Positions 35,192-43,844 of a stretch of 64,000 nucleotides of DNA are shown in pieces. The notes beneath the pieces are model-generated. The model searched no databases. It saw nothing but the letters and a program-made list of their open reading frames with translations, and had not been told where the DNA came from. Source of the DNA: Clostridia bacterium (lineage in GTDB: Bacteria > Bacillota > Clostridia > Lachnospirales > Lachnospiraceae). Position 1 is the first letter of the stretch, and the number at the start of each line of letters is the position of its first letter. The stretch lies in NCBI GenBank assembly GCA_910575725.1, contig CAJTFE010000005.1, forward strand, positions 1 through 64,000, given 5' to 3'. A program made the translations under genes and the position numbers.

Positions 35192-35365
35192 TATTAAAAG
35201 TCGCTGCGCGACAGCACTAAAGGGTAAAGCTGCTTCGACACACCAGTGATGAGAGAAACTTTTATTCGAAAAAAACCTCATAAAAGTTCCTCTCGTGCGC
35301 CTTTGCAGCTTTACCGTCCAGCAGAAATTTTTTCTAATAAATACTTGACATTTCTTAGCTGGACT
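35192..35365 (-). repeat. R1 repeat, copy c (full length)
   Basis: A 174-bp copy with all three hairpins (GTCCAGC/GCTGGAC, GTAAAGCTGC/GCAGCTTTAC, GTCGC/GCGAC). Its minus-strand end AATA abuts the AGGAGG of gmd exactly. It joins copy d head to tail. Confidence 0.9.
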
Positions 35366-35487
35366 ATTAAAAGTCGCTGCGCGACAGCACTAAAGAGTAA
35401 AGCTGCTTCGACACACCGGTAATGAGAGAAACTTTTATTCGAAAAAGCTCTCATAAAAGTTCCTCTCGTGCGCCTTTGCAGCTTTAC
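35366..35487 (-). repeat. R1 repeat, copy d (lacks the outer hairpin)
   Basis: A second tandem R1 unit with the GTCGC hairpin and the long central stem, ending at CAGCTTTAC without the GTCCAGC module. It is nearly identical to copy c over the shared part. Confidence 0.88.
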
Positions 35488-35515
35488 AATCCCCTCTTCC
35501 CACCCCCGCACCCCA

Positions 35516-35744
35516 GTAACAGATGTGCCGCAGCGAAATCCGCTCTCGGGATTTTCCAATATCCAGTGTCCGGCTGTTCGCGAACAGGCTGTCTGATATG
35601 AGCGGACATTACCAGCAAAAACCACCACACACCAAAACCCACAAAGGGTAATGTACGTTCAGAGCAGACCGCCTGTACGCGAACCGTCCGAACACAGGAT
35701 ATGGAAAATCCCGAGAGCGGATTTCGCTGCGGCACATCTGTTAC
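35516..35744. repeat. R3 palindrome, copy a
   Basis: A 229-bp inverted repeat whose outermost 42 bp are perfectly complementary (from GTAACAGATGTGCCGCAGCG on each end) and whose inner arms remain about 80% matched, around a loop with CAAAAACCACCACACACC. It sits 14 bases beyond the manC stop, in the manC-gmd gap. Confidence 0.9.
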
Positions 35745-35758
35745 GTCCCCCCTGCACA

Positions 35759-37126
35759 TCACAAAATCCCCGCCAACTCAATCTCATCCCACTCAAACGT
35801 AACCCGATGAATATCCTCATTCCCCGTACTCATCCCCACATGAATCTCAACATACTCAAAATCCCGAAAAGCCTTCACCGCATGTCTCTGATTCTTCCGG
35901 ATACAAACCGCCTTCCCCGGAGACAAAGAAATCTTATTCCCCTCCAGGATCAATTCCCCCGTCCCCCTAAGAACCGTCCAGATCTCATCCCTGTTTTCAT
36001 GGTAATGATAACTGGAAGTCATACCGTCATAAATCCGTATCTTCCTGGTCAGCGTAGACATCTGGGGCGTCTGCGTGTCATCCAGTGTTTCCAGCGTGCC
36101 CCACCGCCGCTCCTCAAACATAGGCCGCATCCGAAAGTCCGCCGTCAGCTCCTTCACTCTTGCAGCCTCACTCTTATCCGCCACCAGAATTCCGTCCGGC
36201 CCGGCCGCAATCACCAGATCCCTCGTTCCAACCGCCGTTACCGGAGCCTTCAATTCATTGATAATCTGCGTATTCCTGCAGGTATCCGACAAAATCGCTC
36301 TTCCCACCGTATCGGTGCTCATCTGATCCGCCATGGCGTCCCAGGTGCCAAGATCTTTCCAGAATCCCCTGAATTCCACAGCCGCCAGCTTATCTGTCTT
36401 TTCCAGCACTTCATAATCAAAGCTGATCTTCGGAAGCTTCTCATAGGACTCGCATAAACCCTCATAATCCTCCGGCACTCCATAGGCCGCTGCGCGATCC
36501 AGCATATCGCCGATACGGACGCAAAACACGCCGCAGTTCCACAGGGCACCCTGACTCACAAGCTCCTCTGCCTGCCCCTCGTCCGGCTTCTCCGCAAAGC
36601 TTCGAACCTCAAAATAATCTTCCTTCCTCTCTCCCGGCAGTATATATCCGTATTTTGTTGCTGCATAAGAAGGCACTGCCCCAAGCAGTCCAATCTCCAT
36701 ACCGGAACGCTCCAGCATATCTCCCAGCCTCTTGACTGCCTCAAAAAAAGCCCCCTCCGTATAGGGATCCACCGGCATCACAGCCGCATAATCCTCTCTT
36801 GCAGCTCCCATGCGGCTGTGAAGGTAAGCGCAGGACAGCAGCACCGCTCCAAAGGTGTCTCTCCTGGAAGGTTCTGCCGCAATCCTTGCCTCCGGAACCT
36901 GGCTCCGTATCAGCTCTGTCTGAGCATCTCCTGCTGTAATTATCGTATTTTCAGCCATTTCAGCCTCCGTCAGCTGATCCCAGACCCTCTGAAGCATAGA
37001 GCATCGCTCCATGGAATTCGTCTCCCGGTTTACCAGCTTCAGATACTGCTTCGGCCTTGCTTCATTGGACAAGGGCCAGAGACGCCTGCCCGATCCCCCG
37101 GATAAAAGTACATAATACATCATCAT
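35759..37126 (-). CDS. manC: Mannose-1-phosphate guanylyltransferase with cupin domain
   Basis: A 455-aa cytosolic enzyme making GDP-mannose from mannose-1-phosphate and GTP. The nucleotidyltransferase signature LLSGGSGRRLWPLSNEARPKQ is at 7-27, FAEKPDEGQAEEL lies mid-protein, and the C-terminal cupin (about 355-440, SYHYHENRDEIWTVLRGTG) resembles type II phosphomannose-isomerase domains. It is the first gene of the GDP-fucose operon manC-gmd-fcl-manA-pmm. Confidence 0.94.
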   Translation of the reverse strand: MMMYYVLLSGGSGRRLWPLSNEARPKQYLKLVNRETNSMERCSMLQRVWDQLTEAEMAENTIITAGDAQTELIRSQVPEARIAAEPSRRDTFGAVLLSCAYLHSRMGAAREDYAAVMPVDPYTEGAFFEAVKRLGDMLERSGMEIGLLGAVPSYAATKYGYILPGERKEDYFEVRSFAEKPDEGQAEELVSQGALWNCGVFCVRIGDMLDRAAAYGVPEDYEGLCESYEKLPKISFDYEVLEKTDKLAAVEFRGFWKDLGTWDAMADQMSTDTVGRAILSDTCRNTQIINELKAPVTAVGTRDLVIAAGPDGILVADKSEAARVKELTADFRMRPMFEERRWGTLETLDDTQTPQMSTLTRKIRIYDGMTSSYHYHENRDEIWTVLRGTGELILEGNKISLSPGKAVCIRKNQRHAVKAFRDFEYVEIHVGMSTGNEDIHRVTFEWDEIELAGIL

Positions 37127-37159
37127 TTCTTTCCTCGCTTATTTTCCGTTGCTTTTGAC

Positions 37160-37188
37160 AGTATAAACCTGTATATTTAAGATAACAA
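37160..37188 (-). promoter_or_regulatory. Promoter of the GDP-fucose operon
   Basis: Minus-strand TTGTTA (37183-37188), 17-base spacer, TATACT (37160-37165), 34 bp before manC. The gap to the divergent AraC gene (37189-37292) shows no other clear motif. Confidence 0.6.
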
Positions 37189-37292
37189 GGGAAGATGTTG
37201 CTCAAAATAGGTACTATATTGCTGTCTGTGATTCATTTCAAAAACAGAAGCCTGTTCTCCTCTTGTATCTCATCGGAAAGGAGCTTATACTC

Positions 37293-38162
37293 TTGAAAAA
37301 TTATTTTGACAAATTTCCCGATTCCTATACGGAAAGCTCGCGGCGCATGATTCAGACCCCCGGCGCCTTTGCCCGCTCCGCCCTTTTTTACGTGCAGGAG
37401 ACAGGCTATCTGAAGCTGAAAGAAAGCCACCTCGCCCGCCGCAAAAATCTGGAATCCTATCTGGTGGTACTCGTCCTGTCCGGCAGCGGAACACTGATGT
37501 ATCAGGACACCTCCTACCCCTTAAGGAAAGGCTCCTGCTTCTTTATTGACTGCATGGTTCCCTATTATCACCAGAGCAGCAGCTCCGATCCCTGGGAGCT
37601 TATCTGGGTTCATTTCAACGGCTCCAGTTCCGCCCAGTATTACCGGTACTTTTCCTCCAAAAGTGCCCCTGCCTTTTCTCCCCGGGCCTTTCCCGAGCTT
37701 CAGGAGGCCTTAGAGCATCTGCTGGAGGTGAATACGGCCTCGGATCTCTCAGCCGAGATCTCTTCCTCCCGGCTGATTGTGGAAGTTCTTTCCCTGCTGC
37801 TTCTGGATATTACAGAAAACCACGCAAAAAAGCACCCAGTTCAGCAGAAGATGGCCCAGGTGCGCCATTACCTGGATGAACACTATACGGAAAAGTTTTC
37901 TCTGGATACCCTGTCGGAACAGTTTTTTATCAGCAAATTCCATCTGTCCAGGGAGTTCCGTTCCCTTTATGGGATTACTCTCAACCACTACGTCATTGCC
38001 AAACGTATTACCTTTGCCAAAAAGCTTCTTCGTTTTTCCGACTACACCCTTGAGGAAATTGCGGAAATCTGCGGCTTTTATGACGCCAGCTATCTCAACC
38101 GGCAATTTAAAAAGTCAGAAGGCATCCGCGCTTCTGACTTTCGAAAAAAATGGATCAACTAA
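37293..38162 (+). CDS. AraC family transcriptional regulator
   Basis: A 289-aa regulator with an N-terminal AraC-type cupin domain (about 30-160; sugar-type pocket with PYYHQSSSSDPWELIWVHFNG) and a C-terminal double helix-turn-helix (about 195-289, FSLDTLSEQFFISKFHLSREF and YTLEEIAEICGFYDASYLNRQF). The TTG at 37293 is preferred because GAAAGGAG lies nine bases upstream. It is divergent from manC and its 3' end overlaps the end of the SGNH gene by eight bases. Its target is unknown. Confidence 0.88.
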   Translation: MKNYFDKFPDSYTESSRRMIQTPGAFARSALFYVQETGYLKLKESHLARRKNLESYLVVLVLSGSGTLMYQDTSYPLRKGSCFFIDCMVPYYHQSSSSDPWELIWVHFNGSSSAQYYRYFSSKSAPAFSPRAFPELQEALEHLLEVNTASDLSAEISSSRLIVEVLSLLLLDITENHAKKHPVQQKMAQVRHYLDEHYTEKFSLDTLSEQFFISKFHLSREFRSLYGITLNHYVIAKRITFAKKLLRFSDYTLEEIAEICGFYDASYLNRQFKKSEGIRASDFRKKWIN

Positions 38163-40851
38163 TTCTGCGGCTTTGTCTTTTCCTCCTCCAAAGGATGGCA
38201 GCAGAAGCCGCCGCCAAAAGACTGCCCAGAGCAGCCAGGAGCACCCATTTCCAGCGGTCGAGCCGCATAAAAATACGCCTGCCGTTTGTACCTGCAACTT
38301 CTACCAGATAGGTTCTGGCTGCACTGGTACGGGCGATTTCATACATCTGCTTTCCAAGCTTCTCCGTACGCTCTTTACATATCTCATAAGCGGCGTTCAC
38401 ATCCTCCTGGCCTGCGCTCCGCTCTCCTAGGGTTGCATCCTCCAGCACCTTACGGTATTCCGAGAAGCTGTCATGCCACTTCTGGTTCAGCGTTTCTATC
38501 TCCGCTGCTGCCATCTGCCCTGGATTCAGCAAGCAGCCTGCCAGGTTCACGCCTGCCCCCAGCTGCTTTCCGGTATAATCCCCTACCGGTACCTTATCCA
38601 TATAAACAGTATACGTTTCGTCCTCCTTCAGGCCTTCTATCTGAAGCTCCTCCAGGCTTAACCAGTCCATAACGGGAAAATATGCTTCAACCTTCGCCAG
38701 CTCACCGGTTGCAGCCATGGGCAGGCTGTGGGGCTGATAGGTGAACCTTACATAGTCGTCGCCGCCCTTCCACTCCACCCGACCGACCTCTGCATTTTCT
38801 GTCTGCGCCTCTTCTTCTTTAAGAATCCGCACGCTCGCCACCTCTTTTCCCACTCCCTGCTGGTGGAGAAAAAAGGCCCCTGCCAGAATACTTCCTTCGG
38901 CTTTTGGATGGATATTATCGTCAATCGTCAGTGTGGCGTCAGCATTTCTTTCCTGCAGAACGCCTGTAGCCCACAGCAGAGGCGTATGGAGATCCACATA
39001 GTGCGTACCCAGTTCTCCGGATAGCTCCCTGAGCTTCTTTGTATACTCCATAATGGAGTTATCAACCGTGTCTTTTTGCTCTCCGTTTTCCAGATAGTTG
39101 GAGCTTCTGGTCTGATCAAAGGGTGTCGATGCTGTTAATATTATATTTTCATTGGGAATCCCCTGTTGGTTCAGCACCTCGATAAGGCCGCGGATATTCT
39201 TGATATAAACCTCCGCTTCCACTCCGTCCAGGGCCTCATTCATGCCGAACATAATTACGGCCTTTGTGATTCCCTCCAAAGAGGCATCGCGGATTCCGCT
39301 CTCCCCATTGTAAAGCTTCCGCGCATTCTCCGCCGTATAGTAGCCTGTGCCAAGGTTACGGAATTCCAGCTTCCACTGGGGATACCGGGTAATGTAATAC
39401 TGCTGCAGGAATTCCGGATAGCTGATTCCGCTGTAGCTGATCCGAGTGATGCTGTCCCCGATAAAACCTACCACATCTCCGTCTTCAAAAAGAAATGCTT
39501 CCTCCGGCCCGGCCTCCAGCTCCAGTGCCTCTCTGGAATAGCCTTCTGCCGTAATAGTTATGGTATATGTCTTTGAAACGGCCTCCTTTGCCAATTCCTC
39601 AATTTCCCTGCGCATCTTCTGATCCGCACTCTGCCAGCCCTCCCAGGTCTCCTTAAGCTGTTCCCAGGCTTCCTCTGTTCCTGCCTCTGCAGCCGTGTAT
39701 ACTGCGCTTCGGTATTCTGCCCCAAGTTTCTGCCGCTTTTTCATTTTCTCATAGATCGCTCTCACTGCGTTCTGCAGCGGATTCCCTTCCCCGGCTGCCA
39801 GATCAACCCCCTCCGCAAGTTCCCCTCCTGTAAAGCTTCCCAAGATGCAGTCCCCCAGAGCCGCCTCATAGACATCCCCTTGAAGGAGTCCCTCCGCCCG
39901 AAGCATTTCTCGTCCAAAGCCCTCTGCCGGCGGTATCTGTCTGCAGAGCTCCAGGAATTCATCCGACACAAACGCCGGCAGTCTCTCCGGCTTCCACGTC
40001 AGGCGTATTCCTCTTTCGCTGCGGTATACATTCTGTACCCCTTTCTTTTGCTCCTCTGAAATTGTAATTTCGGAAAATCCCTCTCCTGCCCCCTGGCCCT
40101 TCAAAATCTCATACGCCATCATCATATGGGCAGATGCGCTTGGATGGATGCAGTCGCCCCGGGTCAAGGTCTGCTTTGCATCTTCTCTCTGAACCTCTGT
40201 ATACAACTTCTTCAGAGGCGTATGCAGATCTATATACTGTACGCCCCACTCCGCTGTTTTTACTTCCAACTGCTCCGTATATGCAGACAGCCTGTCATCA
40301 CTTGTCTGATAGGGATGTCCGTTTTTATCGTAATTCAGTGCACAAGTCTGATCGTAGGGCGTTGGCGACAGCACCAGAATATCGCCCCCTCTAAGACCGT
40401 CCTCTTTTAAACGCGTAATCAGCCTCTCCATATCGGAAATATATGCTTCTACAGAAATCTCCTGCAGGGCTTCATTCATTCCTAAAAGAATAACCGCTCG
40501 GTTGATTCCCCGAAATGCCGGATCCCTGTCGTATGTCTCAAGCACATTCCGAACCGTATAGCCGTTTGTTCCCAAGGTGCGGAATTCTATCTTCCTGTCC
40601 GGAAATCGGCTCAAATAATACTGATAAAGAAACTCCACGTAATTTATGTCCGTGTATTCCGCATGTGTAATACTGTCTCCTATAAACCCTGCTATATCCC
40701 CGTCCCGGAACATCACGTCTTCCTCAGCTGTTATACGCTGGCCAAGGCCGTTCTCTATTTCCTTCTCCTCTCCGCCTGCCAGAACCTCCTTCTGGCACAA
40801 AAAAGCAAAAACACTGACCAGCAAAAGTTTCAATATCTTACCTTTTTTCAT
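38155..40851 (-). CDS. Exported protein with two tandem SGNH hydrolase domains
   Basis: An 898-aa protein with a signal peptide (about 1-26) and a C-terminal membrane helix followed by RRKRQSRRIS, so it is anchored outside the cell. Two SGNH/GDSL esterase domains are each followed by a helical region ending in a motif like GxxLAxGVxLAxG. In the first the catalytic serine is S60 (IGDSITH) and the histidine H236 (CIHPSASAH); in the second S467 (IGDSITR) and H648 (NIHPKAEG). Both have GMNEAL block motifs. Relatives deacetylate surface or dietary glycans; the substrate is unknown. An internal duplication of about 410 residues is evident. Confidence 0.88.
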   Translation of the reverse strand: MKKGKILKLLLVSVFAFLCQKEVLAGGEEKEIENGLGQRITAEEDVMFRDGDIAGFIGDSITHAEYTDINYVEFLYQYYLSRFPDRKIEFRTLGTNGYTVRNVLETYDRDPAFRGINRAVILLGMNEALQEISVEAYISDMERLITRLKEDGLRGGDILVLSPTPYDQTCALNYDKNGHPYQTSDDRLSAYTEQLEVKTAEWGVQYIDLHTPLKKLYTEVQREDAKQTLTRGDCIHPSASAHMMMAYEILKGQGAGEGFSEITISEEQKKGVQNVYRSERGIRLTWKPERLPAFVSDEFLELCRQIPPAEGFGREMLRAEGLLQGDVYEAALGDCILGSFTGGELAEGVDLAAGEGNPLQNAVRAIYEKMKKRQKLGAEYRSAVYTAAEAGTEEAWEQLKETWEGWQSADQKMRREIEELAKEAVSKTYTITITAEGYSREALELEAGPEEAFLFEDGDVVGFIGDSITRISYSGISYPEFLQQYYITRYPQWKLEFRNLGTGYYTAENARKLYNGESGIRDASLEGITKAVIMFGMNEALDGVEAEVYIKNIRGLIEVLNQQGIPNENIILTASTPFDQTRSSNYLENGEQKDTVDNSIMEYTKKLRELSGELGTHYVDLHTPLLWATGVLQERNADATLTIDDNIHPKAEGSILAGAFFLHQQGVGKEVASVRILKEEEAQTENAEVGRVEWKGGDDYVRFTYQPHSLPMAATGELAKVEAYFPVMDWLSLEELQIEGLKEDETYTVYMDKVPVGDYTGKQLGAGVNLAGCLLNPGQMAAAEIETLNQKWHDSFSEYRKVLEDATLGERSAGQEDVNAAYEICKERTEKLGKQMYEIARTSAARTYLVEVAGTNGRRIFMRLDRWKWVLLAALGSLLAAASAAILWRRKRQSRRIS

Positions 40852-40944
40852 ATAATAAAACTCCTCATTTGCCTCAATGGCGTCATTTCCTTCTTTCGTC
40901 CATTTCTCCCTCTCCCTTAAATTTACATAACTCTAATAGTTACC

Positions 40945-40973
40945 AGTATAACCAAAAAAGGGATATGCAACAA
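40945..40973 (-). promoter_or_regulatory. Promoter of the SGNH gene, inside the fucU terminator
   Basis: Minus-strand TTGTTG (40968-40973), 17-base spacer, TATACT (40945-40950). The -35 box is in the loop and arm of the upstream terminator hairpin. Confidence 0.5.
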
Positions 40974-40986
40974 GGCATATCCCCAA
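40955..40986 (-). terminator. Terminator after fucU
   Basis: On the minus strand GGGATATGCC, loop TTGTT, GCATATCCC, then TTTTTT. Confidence 0.85.
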
Positions 40987-41036
40987 AAGATAAGAATTAT
41001 TAAGAAACTCCTCTGTTTTTGTTAAGATTCTCCGGG

Positions 41037-41477
41037 TTACTCTGTTACAACGCCCTTCTGCAGCATTATATTCGCATACAGGGCCTTTTCTCCGGTGGCA
41101 ATGATTGCGTAAGAGGTTTTTGCTTCCTCGTAAAATTTGAAACGCTCAATGTTGCCCACACAGGCAGCACCTCTCTCGTCATACTTTGCAATAATCTCTT
41201 TATAGGTATCCCAGATCGGCGTCTCTACGTTATCTCCCGGCATAACCTCCATCAGATTCACCGGATGTTCCACATAAGTATCCAGTGGGAATACCTTTAA
41301 AATAGCCTCCAAAAGCTCCGGCACGCCGTGGCCGTCACAGCGGATTACAATTGCATCTTTTCCCATGGACTCTGCCGGAAAGTTTCCATCTGAGATTACG
41401 ATCCGATCGCTGTGGCCCATCTCACAGAGAACCATCAGAAGCTCTGGGGATAAGATTGGGGAAATTCCTTTTAACAT
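41037..41477 (-). CDS. fucU: RbsD/FucU family sugar mutarotase
   Basis: A 146-aa cytosolic protein. The start MLKGISPILSPELLMVLCEM and DGNFPAESMG match FucU (L-fucose mutarotase) more closely than RbsD. FucU interconverts sugar anomers; L-fucose or a related sugar is the likely substrate. It follows the ABC importer genes, but a strong terminator and R1 fragment e lie between, so expression may depend on readthrough. AGGAGG lies seven bases before the ATG. Confidence 0.87.
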   Translation of the reverse strand: MLKGISPILSPELLMVLCEMGHSDRIVISDGNFPAESMGKDAIVIRCDGHGVPELLEAILKVFPLDTYVEHPVNLMEVMPGDNVETPIWDTYKEIIAKYDERGAACVGNIERFKFYEEAKTSYAIIATGEKALYANIMLQKGVVTE

Positions 41478-41489
41478 GTTCGTACCTCC

Positions 41490-41547
41490 TATTAAAAGTC
41501 GCTGCGCGACAGCACTAAAGGGTAAAGCCGCTGCGCAGCAGCACTAA
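41490..41547 (-). repeat. R1 repeat, copy e (short fragment)
   Basis: Only the terminal module (GTCGCGCAGCGAC hairpin plus CTTTAGTGCT) is present, followed by a second degenerate piece of the same module (GCTGCTGCGCAGCGGC on the minus strand). It abuts the AGGAGG of fucU exactly as in the longer copies. Confidence 0.8.
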
Positions 41548-41551
41548 TTTT

Positions 41552-41588
41552 GAAAAAAGGGCGCACCCAAAGGTGCACCCCTTTTTTA
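41552..41588 (-). terminator. Terminator after the sugar-binding protein gene
   Basis: On the minus strand GGGGTGCACC, loop TTTG, GGTGCGCCC, then TTTTTT, seven bases past the stop. Confidence 0.85.
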
Positions 41589-41595
41589 GTTCTTT

Positions 41596-42756
41596 TTATT
41601 TGCCGTACAGGTTATCCCAGATCTCGGGGTTCTCAATGTTCTCAGCGGTGTACCACTGGCATCCGGTATCTGCATCAGATACGGGATTGCCCTGTGCTGC
41701 ATCGTACAGAGTCTGAACCAGGATCTCGCCCATAGCTACTGGAGCCTGAGTAATAGCGCCAAGAAGAACGCCGTTCTTTACTGCTTCAATCTGAGCAGAG
41801 CCGGAGTCAAAGCCGGCAGCGATAACCTTGTCGTCGCCTACACCGATCTCGCTGTGGTTCTCAGCTGCGGAAATGATGGCATTTGCAGAGTGCTCATTGG
41901 AGCCGTACAGTGCAATAATTCCGTCCTCGCCAAGAAGAGAGTTAACATCTGCAAGAGATGCATCGGAAGTAACCTGTGCAGGAACGCGAACGTCGATAAC
42001 AACATTTGCGCCGTCTGTCTTCTCACACTTGGAATCGCTGATGTACTTCTCGTTGCCCACAACGGTTGCTGTATGGCCGTCAGCTACTGCCAGCTCAGCA
42101 AACTTATCGATAAATCCAAGGCCTCTGTTTACAACGGACTCGGAAGTTGCATCCTGAGCTACAACGCCGATACGAACGGTTCCGTCAATTCTGCCCTTAA
42201 CAGCCTCATAAACCTTCTCAGCTGCCAGTGCGCCTGCTGCATAGTTATCTGTGGAGCAGTTTGCCAATACGGATCCTTCCGGAGCGCCCGGAACACCAGA
42301 GTCAAATCCGATTACCGGAATGCTCTTGTCGAGACAGGTCTGAAGCTGGCCCTTTACGGACTCTGTATCCAGTGCAGCCAGGCCGATTGCGGTCGGGGTT
42401 GCATTCAGTGCGTTCTCCAGCTGCTGTACCTGCTGGTCAATGTTGGACTCACTGTCAGGACCTACAAAGTTAACGGTTACGCCAAGCTCAGCTGCCTTGC
42501 TCTCAACGCCCTGCTTTACTGCCTGCCAGTACTCATGCTGTAATCCCTTAGATACAATCTCAAAGGACATGCTGCCTGCATCTGCTGCCGGTGCTTCGGA
42601 TTCTGCAGGCTCCTCGGACTCTGCCGGTGCCTCAGTCTCTGCCGGTGCTTCGGTCTCTGCCGGTGCTGCAGGCTCATCAGCCTTGCCGCCGCAGCCGCTT
42701 AACAGTGCTGCTACCATTGCTGTAGAGAGCAATGCTGCCAAAACTTTCTTTTTCAT
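41596..42756 (-). CDS. Sugar ABC transporter substrate-binding lipoprotein
   Basis: A 386-aa lipoprotein: the signal KKKVLAALLSTAMVAALLSG is followed by CGGKADEP, with Cys at about 22. An acidic Ala/Glu/Pro-rich linker of three or four repeats of APAETE type (about 30-60) follows, then a type I periplasmic binding domain of the RbsB class (about 62-386; GLAALDTESVKGQL and ALYGSNEHSANAI). It binds a sugar outside the cell and delivers it to the two permeases. It is the last gene of the importer operon and lies directly before a terminator. Confidence 0.92.
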   Translation of the reverse strand: MKKKVLAALLSTAMVAALLSGCGGKADEPAAPAETEAPAETEAPAESEEPAESEAPAADAGSMSFEIVSKGLQHEYWQAVKQGVESKAAELGVTVNFVGPDSESNIDQQVQQLENALNATPTAIGLAALDTESVKGQLQTCLDKSIPVIGFDSGVPGAPEGSVLANCSTDNYAAGALAAEKVYEAVKGRIDGTVRIGVVAQDATSESVVNRGLGFIDKFAELAVADGHTATVVGNEKYISDSKCEKTDGANVVIDVRVPAQVTSDASLADVNSLLGEDGIIALYGSNEHSANAIISAAENHSEIGVGDDKVIAAGFDSGSAQIEAVKNGVLLGAITQAPVAMGEILVQTLYDAAQGNPVSDADTGCQWYTAENIENPEIWDNLYGK

Positions 42757-42828
42757 GTTTTAAATTCCTCCTTTTATTTTTCTCCTTTTTGGAGCTTTTC
42801 TATGTAAACTGCTTATGCAGTAAACACC

Positions 42829-43830
42829 TTACGCAAGTTTCTTATTCTTCAATACGTCAATGTAAACGGCTATAATCAGAACCAGGCCGATGATAATCTG
42901 CTGCCAGTTGGCCTGCAGGCCAATCATAGGAAGCCCTGTCTGCAGTACGGACATAAGGAACACGCCGATGATGGTTCCGGATATGGTTCCAGCGCCTCCA
43001 CTCATGGAGGTTCCGCCGATAATAGCGCCGCCGATGGCGTTCAGCTCGATCCCGCCGCCTCCGCCGGGTATCATAGACTGGAATGCGGAACTGTAAGCCA
43101 GAGCCGCAAGCCCGGTAAATGTACCAGAGATAATATAAGCTAACGTCTGATACTTTGCCACATTCACGCCGGAAAGCCTTGTCGCCTCTTTGTTACTGCC
43201 GATAGCGATGATATAACGCCCCGGCCTGGTCTTGTTCAAAAAGATGCTCATCGCAACTGCCAGAATCAGCACCCACAAGAACCCTATGGGGATCTTTGTT
43301 CCGCCCATATCCATCTTAAAAAGCTTACGGGTCCAGCCATTGGGTGAACTGGAGGAAGGCCAGGTAACGCTTGCATTGCCGGTCACGATGGCGCCCATTC
43401 CTCGCACAATCATCATGGTACAAAGAGTTGCCAGGAAAGGGGCATGGCCGCCCCTGGAAACGATCAGGCCGTTAATGGTTCCCACCAGCAGGCCGCACAG
43501 CACGGTTACGATGATTCCCACAATAACCGGCATGTTTTTCTGGGTAATCAGATAGCCGCCCACCAGCGCATAGCAGAACATTCCTGTTCCGATGGAAAGA
43601 TCTACGCCTCCGGTAATCAGGCAGAAGGTAACCCCAATCCCCAGAAAAGCCAGATAATAGGTACAGTCCATAATACTCAAAAGCGTTGAATACTGACGGA
43701 ATGCGGAGCTTGCGGCGCTAAAGAAGATAAGCATGGCAATCAGCACGAGTACAACTACAATCTTCTGTACTCCGATGGCCCTTACAAGCGGATTGTCTGT
43801 AAAAGCATTTCCTTTTTTCTTCTCTGTCAT
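42829..43830 (-). CDS. Sugar ABC transporter permease (RbsC-like), second
   Basis: A 333-aa membrane protein with about nine to ten hydrophobic segments. It has GGVDLSIGTGMFCYALVGGY, the long extracellular TWPSSSSPNGWTRKLFK insertion and GGAIIGGTSMSGGAGTISGT, typical of BPD_transp_2 permeases. It is about one-third identical by eye to the first permease at 45357, so the importer probably uses a heterodimer. Confidence 0.92.
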   Translation of the reverse strand: MTEKKKGNAFTDNPLVRAIGVQKIVVVLVLIAMLIFFSAASSAFRQYSTLLSIMDCTYYLAFLGIGVTFCLITGGVDLSIGTGMFCYALVGGYLITQKNMPVIVGIIVTVLCGLLVGTINGLIVSRGGHAPFLATLCTMMIVRGMGAIVTGNASVTWPSSSSPNGWTRKLFKMDMGGTKIPIGFLWVLILAVAMSIFLNKTRPGRYIIAIGSNKEATRLSGVNVAKYQTLAYIISGTFTGLAALAYSSAFQSMIPGGGGGIELNAIGGAIIGGTSMSGGAGTISGTIIGVFLMSVLQTGLPMIGLQANWQQIIIGLVLIIAVYIDVLKNKKLA

Positions 43831-43844
43831 GATTTCTCCCCCTC

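Noticed and set aside
34122..35249. A 375-codon plus-strand frame
   Set aside because: Antisense to gmd. The composition is dominated by Arg, Pro, Leu and His, and it runs into an R1 repeat.
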